64,000 bases of DNA from contig OY288257.1 of NCBI GenBank assembly GCA_958450325.1, forward strand, positions 34,242,771-34,306,770. The letters run 5' to 3'. Shown piece after piece: positions 54,527 to 64,000 of the stretch (the first letter of the stretch is position 1; each line of letters starts with the position of its first letter). Origin of the DNA: Agrostemma githago. Lineage: Eukaryota; Streptophyta; Magnoliopsida; Caryophyllales; Caryophyllaceae. The translations under genes were made by a program, and so were the position numbers. The notes under the pieces were generated by a model that was not told the origin of the DNA, did not search any database, and saw only the letters and a program-made list of their open reading frames with translations.

Positions 54527-56981
54527 TGATAAGTGTAGTTTGTAGTGCCTATTTTACTGTGTTTTGGTCCCATTTTCCTTGTGGAATCGCTCCTTGGGAG
54601 CGGTTTATGGGCTACTTATGCTTCCTTTAGTTCGTTTCAGGTTCTCGAGGCCATTTGTGAAGAGTTGGAGCAAATCCGACTCGATACATACACTTTTTGG
54701 AGCCAACGAAGTGAAGGAACGATCACTCGATGCCTTGGATTCGACCCCGAGACATCGGAACCCAATCTCGAGCCTCCGAGACCCGATCCCAAGTCCCGAG
54801 AATCGATGAAAAGCCCATGAGAAGCAAGGAGGGACCAAAAGGAGCTTAAAGGAGGCCTACAAGGCTCATCCCGGTCGGGATGGCCTCAACCGGTCCCGGT
54901 TGAGGTGCACATTTGCGGAGGTTACTGTCCTGGGCCCGTCCCGGTCGGGACCAACCCGTCCCGGTCGGGATCACGTCATCCCGGTCGGGATGGCTCCGTC
55001 CCGGGCAGGAAGGAGCAGACCCATCTCGCCTTTGTTTCTATTCTTCTCCTTTCCATTTGGAACCCTAGATATACTCTTCCTCTTGTATGTTCATGGGATA
55101 GACTTGATCCGAATCAAGGAGCTACCAAAGAGTTCAATAAAGTCACCTTAGCTCCTCTTGTTCTTAGTTCAGCCATACTAACACCTCTTACCAGCTTAGT
55201 AGTGTGCCTACTACAATTTGTGAGCTAGCTCGTGTGTGAGCTGAATATAGGAGCAAATAATCAAGGTAATATGAAGACATTAACTTGGGTTCACACTCAT
55301 TCAAGCATGGGAAGTGTACTGAAGTTATGAAGGTGTTTGAGGCTGATTGTGTTCACATAGTGTGCACATCCTCAAGCTTTGTTTATGGCTCCATGTTCAC
55401 ACAAGTGTGCCGTGGCTGATGCTCTTTGTTAGAGCTTTGTTATTAGCTCCTAGTTTACATAGCATTGTTATTAGCTCCTAGTTCACATAAGGTGTAAGCT
55501 TTGTTTTTGTCACCCTAACCAGCTGGTTTAAGGGTCTTGTTGTAGGCTATATATAGCCATCTATTTGAATGAATAAGACATCCAACATTGAAATCAAAAA
55601 CCTGAGTAAAGCTAAGCTTTCTTTTACGTCCTTGTTGCTTACAAGACAAAGTCTAGAGTTAGTCGCGTTACAAGCTCTAAACTCGCTACTTCAATCGCGT
55701 TGTTTGATTTAGCACCCGCTTTGTTGAAGTATAGGTCTACTTCACTCAGCATACTATCCTTGGTTACGGTTTATTCATCCTCAAACTAACCTTTTCAATC
55801 TGTTTTGGTTACTTTGTTTACATTCCATTTCAGTATACTAATCATTCTTCACATTCTTGTTCAAAGTTCATATCAACTCACATCAAGACTTCATTAGACA
55901 AAAAACCCTAGCATAGTTTAGCATAGATTAGCATAGATTAGTGTAGATTAGTCGGTAATTAGTCATTGATCTTAGATTAGCTCTTGTAATTTGGGAATTC
56001 TTGAAGAATCCAACCAAGATTGACAACCTTGGTTGATGTATTTGGGGTTTTCTTCCATTTATGCAATATTTCTTCTTTTCATCCTCTCTAGTATGGTATA
56101 ATCTTCTTTTCCCTTCTCTTAATCTTGTTTTATCATCCAAGCTTTAATCTTTATTCATTATATTGTTCATAGTTCATAGTTTTCATTAGTTTCACTATGT
56201 TTGTTTTGATTGTTATGTTCATTCCTCTTGTTAGTGTTAGTTTTAGATTAGACATGTTTGAGTAGATTCTTGCTAGGGTTATTAGGGTGATTGGTTGTGA
56301 TTGTGGATGATTAAGGGTTTGTTGGAGATGTTGGTGGAAGTTTTGGGTTTCCTCTTGGTTAGATGCATGGAACATGTTTGATGAAATGCTTGAATGACAT
56401 GTATGTACATATGCTTGTTTTTCTTGCCTTTTCTCTTGTGGGTGATAGTTGCTCGTGGGTTTGGTTCCCTCACTACGTAGCGAGAGCCCGGTGAGGACGA
56501 CCCCTAGGTCGGTCAACGTAGCGAGAGCCTGGATGTGACCTAGGCTACGATAGCACGCTAGTAACCCCGTTTGTCATATGTGTCGCTAAGGTGGGATCTA
56601 TCAAGAACCTCTAGGTCGGTCTACGTAGCGAGAGCCCGGACTACACCTAGATTACCCGACTACCCCTTCACCTTAGCTCCTCCTCGACCATCCCATCACT
56701 CCATGAACCCGACCTAACCCTAGTTTTCCTTCTTATCGATTTATTAGCTTCCCTTAGTCGTAAGTTACTTGTTTTGTCTTCCTTTTCCTTGTTTAGACCT
56801 TAGCCTAGTCCATAGCCAACCCCCTAGATTAGCTCGTCTCGAACCTAGTCCAAGACCGTAGCACCCATTAGTCCGAACGCATTTCCGTCCCTGTGGATTC
56901 GACCCCACTTGCCCTAGCTACCTTAGTTAGGTTAGTTGGTTATTATTTGACGGCGGGATCGACGATAAATCCCGCCCATCA
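54527..56981 (+). repeat. Element D 5' LTR, copy 2, with solo E LTR inside
   Basis: 1669 bp without the E insertion and its duplication, the same length as in copy 1. Palindromes at about 54868-55012. Confidence 0.9.
55105..55885 (+). mobile_element. Solo LTR of element E (copy 2)
   Basis: 781 bp, AGACT on both sides (55100-55104 and 55886-55890), same position within D's LTR as full-length E in copy 1. The interior was removed by LTR-LTR recombination. Confidence 0.93.
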
Positions 56982-56984
56982 AAT

Positions 56985-57001
56985 TGGCGCCGTTGCCGGG
57001 G
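56985..57001 (+). other. Primer binding site (tRNA-Asp) of element D, copy 2
   Basis: TGGCGCCGTTGCCGGGG, perfect complement to plant tRNA-Asp(GUC). Confidence 0.87.
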
Positions 57002-57187
57002 ACGGCGTAGTTTAGACTTTTGTTTGCTTAGTTTTGGACTTTGTTCTTGATTTTTGTGTTTCCTTCTCCTTGTGTATCTCCGTTTTATCTCTTGCTTGCT
57101 ATTCTCTCTTCCTAGTGCCTCAAAAGCACTAGGCTACTAACGTTTGCTCAAGTGCTTCTAGTTCATCCTAGGTATCAAGGCAACGTT

Positions 57188-58041
57188 ATGGAAATGGCAC
57201 GTCCTAGCTTTAATCAATCGTCACGGGACAAATATGGGGCAAATGGCCAAGTCCCTAAATTTCACCAACCATATCAACCTCATCAACAATCTTACAAATG
57301 CCCTCCATATGGTTATCATGAAAGTTGTCAAGGATCATTCCAACATCCTAACAACTACCAAACACCCTCACATAACCCACAACCAAAAATCCCCGACTTT
57401 GAGACCTGTCAAATGTTGGTCCAATTGCAAAAGAGTCAACAAGAGGCGATAATGCTATTGCAAAAGGGTCAACATGAGATGATGATTTTATTGCAAAAGA
57501 GTCAACAAGTGATGATGACTCACATACAAGGGGTTGAAAAGGAGCTCAAGGCCCAAATAGGGGTGCAAGATGCTCGCATCAATGCACTCATGGCTCGTAT
57601 CACGATGTCGGCCACGCGAGCTCCACAACTTGTTGAGGAAGGTTCATTTGGGCAAGAAGGTCGGGTGTCTCCACAAGAAAGTCAACCCGATCGTGAAGCT
57701 ACAAATGAAGAAGAGGGGGTCAATCAAGAGATCATTGTTGAGTGTTGCTTGGATGGTGAAGATATAGGAAGAATAGAGGAAGTTGAAGCTTCAAGGGTCG
57801 ACAATGAGGAGGGGTGTGAACACGATTCTCAAGGTAACTCTTGGGTAGCCAATGTATTGGCTATTAAATTGGATTTGTTCGATTTTCTTCGTGATGAACC
57901 GGGTCTCGACAATCCAAGGCCAAGTGAAGAGATAACCCCTCTATGCCATATTGACAAGGTGAGTGAAAAGGAGCGTAATACTTGGGAAAAAGAAGTAGAT
58001 GCCTTGGAACTTGCCTTGTATGGGAAATTGGAGGATCCTAA
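57188..58041 (+). CDS. Orphan ORF of element D, first part, copy 2
   Basis: From ATG 57188, same frame and length as 38203-39056 with few amino-acid changes (for example one Glu to Lys and one Met to Ile). Interrupted by G at the same CCTAA. The open frame runs on into G's LTR and the CTT run, giving a poly-Leu tail that is an artefact of the insertion. The second part should lie beyond the window, after G's 3' LTR. Confidence 0.72.
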
Positions 58042-61000
58042 TGTAACACCCCTGATTTTTTCTCTCCTTAATATTCTTCTTTTTCTTCTTCTTCTTCTTC
58101 TTCTTCTTCTTCTTCTTCTTCTTCTTCTTCTTCTTCTTCTTCTTCTTCTTCTTCTTCTTCTTCTTCTTCTTCTTCTTCTTCTTCTTCTTCTTCTTCTTCT
58201 TCTTCTCTTATTCATCTTCTGTGTTGGGTTGTATTGCTGCGTTTTACTGCTGCTGCGTTGTGCTGCGTGCTGCTGCTTCTTTTTCTTCCTTTCTTCGTCT
58301 CTTCTTCTTTCTTCTTCGTTCTGTTTTGATGATGCTGTTCGGTCTTGTTTGCTGCTGAACGTTACTGTTTCTGCTTCTTGTTTCGGTTGTCGTCTTTGGT
58401 TGTTGTTACTGTTGTCCGTGTTGTTTGTTCTACCATCGTCCGATGCCGCGATCATTCTTGTTGCTCGTTCCTATTTCTGTCCTTGTTTCCTTTTTTTTTC
58501 TCCCCCTGCCGTGTTGTTTCATTACTGCTGGTCTGCTGCTGTTTGGTTCTTCTGGTTGTGCGCTGCTGTTACTTTTTCAACTGGTTGTTTCGATCGTGAT
58601 TCTGCCTCTGCTCGGTGATGTTGCTGCTGATTTTTATTCCTTCCCTTTCTGCGTTTTTGCGGTCGTAGTCCCGTTTCGTAGATGTCATTTCACTCTGCCT
58701 CGTTGCTGCTACTATTCCATTTCCTTGTTCTTCCTCTTCTTTTTCATTCTTGTTAATCGGTAAATTCTTGCTTGTTCTTGTTCTTCCTTTCGTCTTCGCT
58801 GCTCCTCGCTGCTGCTTTGTTCGTTTCGGCTGGTTATTCGACTATCTTCCTGTTTTCTTCATTTGTTTATGCCGCTGTCGACTTTGCTGCAACTGTTGTT
58901 CACCTGTGTCGCTGCTTTCGTGTTTTTGTCGTTCGATGTTGTTCTCGTGTTGTCCTCTATGCTCCTTCTTAATCTTCCTCTTATGTTCGTTGTTCTCCTG
59001 ATGCATCTTCTTCTGTACGTATTTTTCTGCTGCTGCGTTATGCTGCTGTTACTGTACTGCTGCGAGGTCTTGCTGGCTGGTTCAGTCTTATCGCTGCTAC
59101 GTCTCGTGGTTGCTGCTGCAGCTGCTATGTTTGTTCGAGTCCTTTTGTGCGAGAAGTCTCGTCAATCTCGATCTGTTCTTGTTCTAGTCCTCTCCTTCAG
59201 ATCCTAATCTTGATTTCATGAAGACCGACTGAGGACAGTACATGTATGTGATCGTTCCGGATGCTGACTTAAGGTAACTTTAGGACGTTACTCGATTTTA
59301 TATCGTATGTTTGAGTAGTAGTATGTAGTAAATATTTTAACTTCGGTTTTCTAATTTTAGCTATTTATTATTGCTAATTATATATATATTTTTTAAATCG
59401 TGTACCTTATAAATATTTTTACAGTTTTCGATACCATTTAATAAATCGTTAGTAATTTAATTATTTACGATCGTTATAATATTTTGTTGGTTATCGTGAC
59501 ACTAGTAACTAAATAATAGCGATTTCATATTTTCTTCATATTTCGTTGATTTATAATTTTAACTCAAAATCCTATTTTTATATTATAATCGAGGTTTGTA
59601 CACTTGTTTAATAAATCAATTTTTGTTTTACGATTTATCCTATTAAATGAGAAAATAGTCGATTTTGTTTTACTTATATTTTTAGTCGAGACTATTTTCA
59701 CTAATGATTTCTTATTTGTTAACAATTCACTATTTTTAGTAAAATCTGTATTATTTATTAATAAAAGCTATTTGTTAAAAATAATTTGAAACCTTTGTAA
59801 ATCTCATAAAACTCGTCGACTCAATTAATTTTGATATCGTTTTTCTTAAAACGTCTCTTTTCTAAAATTTATATTTTTAACTTGATTATCTAATTATTTA
59901 TAAAATACTATATATTGGCTTATTATATTTTATTTATATTTTGGAGTAACGAATTTAGAAATATATTAAAGTTACGATAACGACGATAATAATAAAATGT
60001 TAATTTCGTTAGAAATGCTATTTTTATACATTTCACTTATTTTAATAAGTCGCGAATTTTCTATAAGAATATTTCTATTTTAAGCACGTTTCTAAAATTA
60101 GTAAGTTTCTATTTATAGAAAGTTTCCCTTTTATATAAAATGTTTATTCCTTTTGTCTTCATATTATTCATAATGATTATATCTCTTGTATATATCGTTA
60201 ATGGCTGTTTTGGAGTTATGGAATAAGGACAAGTGTGAGGTTAGAGTAATATATTCTAGGGTCTACGGTTTTGCCATCAACTATAAGGCTAGTGTATCAG
60301 GAATCGATACATTAGTTGTTGAACCGGGTGACAGGTATCCCGGGAGTGGTGTACATTTTGACCTTAAGCTTAGCCCTCACAGTAAGTCGCCGTCATAAGT
60401 TGAACTGGGTGACAGGTAATCCCAGGAGGGGTGTGCATTATCTTAAACTAGGGCCACACATTTATAAGTCGTCGTCCTATTATGGTTGAGTAGCCTAGTT
60501 AGAGATCGAAGTTTGATTTGTTTGAACTAAGTTCTCGAACCTAGTTTTTAGTATTCTCCTAGTGAAAGTCTAGCCGTCGACACTAAACCTATCCATAACG
60601 CCATTTTGAATATTTTTATTATTATCGATACATTTTGGTTTGCAGGTTGGCAAATATTTGAAGTTTTCTTCTGAAAACTCGTTCTGATTTCATTGTTCCA
60701 ATGTTTTAAGTTTCCTCCGAGAACTTATTTTATTATATTATATCGTTTTTAATGTTTTCTCGTTTATTAATTTGATATAATAATACAATTTTTTTTTTCC
60801 ATATGATATAATATGGCTGGGAGAACGTCCGAGTTACTCCCCACTGATGTGGCTGTTATGTTTATAACATGACAGGTATTTGCTGCTGGGTTTTGGGTGT
60901 GAGCTAGCGAGTAGCGTGGATCCTACTCTTTCTCTATTCATGTAAATTATGGATTTGTATAACCCGTTTGGAGAATTTTCTATTTAGTCCTTTTGTAAAA

Positions 61001-61119
61001 AGTGGCCTTTGTATTGACTTACCATTTCTTTTAATAAGATATAGTTTGTCAGTGTGTTTTAATCTCAACTCTACAGTGTTTCCGCCACTGTATTACGTTA
61101 GAATTTCTAGGGGATTACA
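58042..61119 (+). repeat. Element G 5' LTR, copy 2, internally deleted
   Basis: 3078 bp. After the first 18 or so bases it jumps to the point equivalent to about 39946 in copy 1, losing about 870 bp with a T-run at the junction. The 3' LTR start (63979) does not have this deletion, so the deletion followed insertion. Confidence 0.88.
58079..58206. repeat. (CTT)n microsatellite in G LTR, copy 2
   Basis: About 42 units, expanded from about 15 in copy 1. Confidence 0.93.
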
Positions 61120-61121
61120 GT

Positions 61122-61133
61122 TAGTATCAGAGC
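61122..61133 (+). other. Primer binding site of element G (initiator Met, one mismatch)
   Basis: TAGTATCAGAGC, two bases after the LTR. It matches TGGTATCAGAGC except for the second base. Confidence 0.75.
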
Positions 61134-63966
61134 ATTGTTGCTCCCGACGCTTACACCTTATTCTAGGAAAAATACTAGTAAATGATTTGAACATTTAAAG
61201 AATATTAGTGAGATATGGGTAGAAATCAAAGTAAGGACTTAGCTGTTAGGATTATATGTTATTGTAACTTAATGACTAGCATTGGATATTTGTTTCTTTT
61301 GTCTGGAAGAAGATGAGTGAACAAGATGCTGTCATGATGCTGCGCCAAATCAGAACAAGACCTGCTTAGAACTCTCAACGCCTGCTGACTCGAGTGGACA
61401 ACTTGGTGCTCCAAGAAAAATGTTGATGGTGACTTTTCATCTCCGGTTCTGTTTGCTTAAGCTACAGGTTAGATGATCAAGAGTAGATTCCTGTTCCATG
61501 ATGTTGCAGTAGATCAAGATGGAGCGACTCAAGACTTGTGTGTTCGTTCCTCTACCAGAAGATGAACATATCCCGCGAATTCCTTTGTAGAACATTGGAG
61601 GCCCGAAGATTCTCTTCTCGTTTAAGGTCTTATTTATCTAGAATCATTGATTCTTTTCTTCCTGGTTCTGTCTTTTCCAATTCTTCTCTTATTAATTCTC
61701 GTCTTCATTCTTGTGATAAATATTTAATTAATTCTCTTATTTTACCGTCTTCCCTCTTGAGATTCTTTGGTGTGACCGGTTCTGTCTTAGTAAACCCCGT
61801 GAGAATTAAGTTATAGATATTTGAGGTTTAGTAAACCCTTGTTACCTGGTTTGAGGATTGTGAGTTATACCTTATTTTCTAAGGCAAGTAAGAAATTTTC
61901 GAGGATTGAGTTGAATGGTATTACTTGATTAATTAATGGAGTTAGGTTGATACTTTGGACATCAAACTTTGGGTTATAGGTTAGTTTTGTTATTTTGGAG
62001 TACTTAGAGTTGAATGATATTTTGGAGTAGTAAAATTATATCATATTTGATGGATACCGAGCACCTAACCTAGAACCTAGAACCGAACTAAATGAAATTG
62101 ATAATATTACTTGGGATTCTCACCTATTACTCATTTGATGGATGAGTCTTGAATATTTGGGATCTTAGAGTATTGTTTAAGTGTTAGCCTGAGTGTTGTG
62201 GTACCATTGAAGGTTTTCATTAATATTGTTAGAAATTTTGGTGGACATAGATAACCCGTGTTTCTTGAGGTTTAGATCGTGATGTGTAAGGTTGTAACCT
62301 TTGAACTTTGGAGTCGAGTGATCTAAATTGGATAAATTGTTGTTAACTTTGAAAAGGAGAAACATATTGCCATTAGATGTTGGATTTATCGCGTTGTTTT
62401 GAGGAATACTTTGATGTCAATCATCTTAATGGATTTACAATTCGGAACCTTAGACCAACGAGATTGTGGCTTCGTTGAGTAATAAATATTTTGGTGGTTT
62501 CGCTGATACAATATGAAATTTTGGGGGAATTTGTAGAACCTCAGCCCAATGACGTGTTTGAAGATGTGAGTGTTTACGCCATTACCTATAGGTTTGAGCG
62601 TGTTTGACGGATTTATTGTACTGTCCAAACTTCTGTGGCATTTTAAGTTTGTTGATGATCATTTTTGAGGTTTTCGTACCCGAGCATTGTTAATTGGTGA
62701 ATTTTGTTTAGTGTTCCTTACTCGAGAAATTTGGAGTATACCTCGAGTTCAAACCTTATGAGCTTTGGATTTATGAGCCTTAACGATTACGAGTTTGGGT
62801 ATGTTTTGTTGTCCGTGGAATCTTAACTAATGAAATTAGATTCTAAAGCATTTGTTGATTAGTATCGTGTCGTCGAACGATTGGTTAATCACGTAAGACA
62901 TTTTTGGGATTGTGACCAAGTAGTACCACCTAGTGCCTAATATTGGACTTAACGTTATTCGATGGAAATTAGGAACCCGTGTTGTGGGAGTCGTACCGGG
63001 AATCTCGAGATGGTTAACTTCTTCTGTATTTCCTTGAGAGCTCCGTTTGGCTCTCAATTTCGTTTCTCCCCTTAGCTCTTCTTAAATCCTGCTACTTCTT
63101 CTTCGGCCAATCCCTTTGACTTCTTCATCGGGTTTGAAAAATTCTGTTTTGATTTGTCGTTGACTCTGACTCTATTTATCCGTTTACCATTTTTTCGAAC
63201 CTTTGTTATGAAAAGTTTGACTATTTTAAAATTATTGGGCTATCATGAAATTTTAACATTTTGAATTATAAATTTCAAAACTTTTTATTTCGTTTTTGTT
63301 TTATTTAGGTCATATTTCAAAAGGGTCTTAATAATTTCTTTTAAAGTATTTCGAAATTATTTAAAATTTCAATTTCAATTTCCGCATGATCGAGATTTTA
63401 TGAAAACTTTCGTAATGCAAATATTTTGATTTCTATAAGATTATTATGTAAAACGATTTAACATTTTGAAAAAAAACAAAAAAAAATTCGCATGTCTAAG
63501 TTTTTGTTTTATTTTCGATAGACTTTAAATCTATTATTGAAAATGTTTGACGACTGGTTCAATTTCTATTTACTAACTACTAAATTCGATTTCTCAAATT
63601 TTTGTTTGGTCTTAAAACAAAATATTGTCGAATTTCTTAATCAAAACGTTGCTTCGAAAATATTTGGGTACCTTTCACCCTCGAGTTCGTTTACAAATAT
63701 TATTTATCGTCATTATTTTATAAAATAATTTTTTAACTTGTGATTTTATTATTTTTTTTAATGATTTTAAACAGTGGGAATTGAGCCCAACTCTTCGTGA
63801 AATAAATTTTGTCTTTGATTTCGATTTCATATCACGTTTGAAGCTATGAAAATTTTTAAACCGAGATTGTGATGCGAGTTAAGCAATCTCCTTTTGTTCA
63901 AATGATGTAACCTTGTTCCTATTCTATTATTATGTTTTTGTTAGTTTCGAGGACGAAACTTCTTTT
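61134..63966 (+). other. Element G interior, no coding recognised
   Basis: All frames are broken by stops every few dozen codons. I find no gag, zinc knuckle, protease, reverse transcriptase, integrase or chromodomain motif. The last part is very T-rich. Confidence 0.65.
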
Positions 63967-63978
63967 AGTGGGGAAGAT
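63967..63978 (+). other. Polypurine tract of element G
   Basis: AGTGGGGAAGAT directly before the 3' LTR. Confidence 0.8.
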
Positions 63979-64000
63979 TCTAACACCCCTGATTTTATAA
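63979..64000 (+). repeat. Element G 3' LTR start, copy 2
   Basis: TCTAACACCCCTGATTTTAT, matching the LTR start at 39057 except for the second base (C instead of G), which breaks the terminal TG. The window ends here. Confidence 0.8.

Larger units (their letters stand above)
52668..61119 (+). repeat. Duplicated block, copy 2
   Basis: Counterpart of 30518-42917. Left border exactly at TCATATTATAATTACCTGG; bases to the left differ. The right end of the shared part is the end of G's LTR. The distance between left borders is 22,150 bp. Confidence 0.88.
58042..64000 (+). mobile_element. Tekay-like element G with interior (copy 2), cut by window end
   Basis: 5' LTR 58042-61119, primer site, 2.86 kb interior without recognised coding, polypurine tract, and the first 22 bases of the 3' LTR. 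Ends and polypurine context (CGAGGACGAA followed by AGTGGGGAAGAT and TAACACCCC) are typical of Tekay/Del chromoviruses. Lack of gag and pol makes it a large non-coding (LARD-like) derivative. Confidence 0.85.

Noticed and set aside
57152..58618. A 488-codon protein with a long poly-Leu segment
   Set aside because: It is the D ORF running by chance into the inserted G LTR across the CTT run, not a real fusion gene.

Overview
This is nuclear DNA from a flowering plant, and nearly all of it is transposable-element sequence nested inside other transposable elements. The evidence is the mix of Athila-like, Tat/Ogre-like, Tekay-like and Reina-like Ty3/gypsy retrotransposons, a plant L1 (LINE) with a DUF4283-type ORF1, and a CACTA-like DNA transposon end with Ulp1-type exons. 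The species cannot be fixed from the sequence; a large-genome eudicot is an inference. I see no intact host gene, no rRNA or tRNA gene and no CRISPR.

Left half (1-30034). A CACTA-like end (from 23, hairpin subterminal repeats, minus-strand Ulp1-like exons at 554-811) is followed by a three-level nest. Outer element C (2759-30034, minus, Athila-like) is split by element A (5325-25283, plus, Athila-like, target duplication TAGGG). A is split by element B (8300-18555, minus, Tat/Ogre-like, target duplication CTTAC). Joining the flanks across B and across A restores continuous sequence.

Right half (30518-64000). An old 5'-truncated Athila-like element H (30518-32378 plus 48018-49687) was hit by element D (32379-48017, target duplication GCGAG). 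D's 5' LTR was hit by element E (32957-36900, Reina-like, target duplication AGACT). D's ORF was hit by element G, now a solo Tekay-like LTR (39057-42917, target duplication CCTAA). H itself abuts a Tat LTR fragment (49688-50113), which sits in an L1 fragment (50114 to about 51285, minus).

The block starting at 30518 recurs almost identically at 52668-61119. The two copies differ reciprocally: E is full length in copy 1 and a solo LTR in copy 2, while G is a solo LTR in copy 1 and still has internal sequence in copy 2. The window stops inside the second G.

None of the LTR elements here shows a recognisable reverse transcriptase. A carries gag-protease, B only gag, C and D a 440-codon ORF of unknown function, E a gag-protease ORF fused to integrase remnants, and G nothing evident. 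They could only have moved with enzymes supplied in trans. Two sets of LTRs also carry clustered 12-bp palindromes with the same core, TCCCGRYCGGGA in the Athila-like elements and ACTCGRYCGAGT in the Tat-like element. The palindromes and the orphan ORF are the features most worth follow-up.
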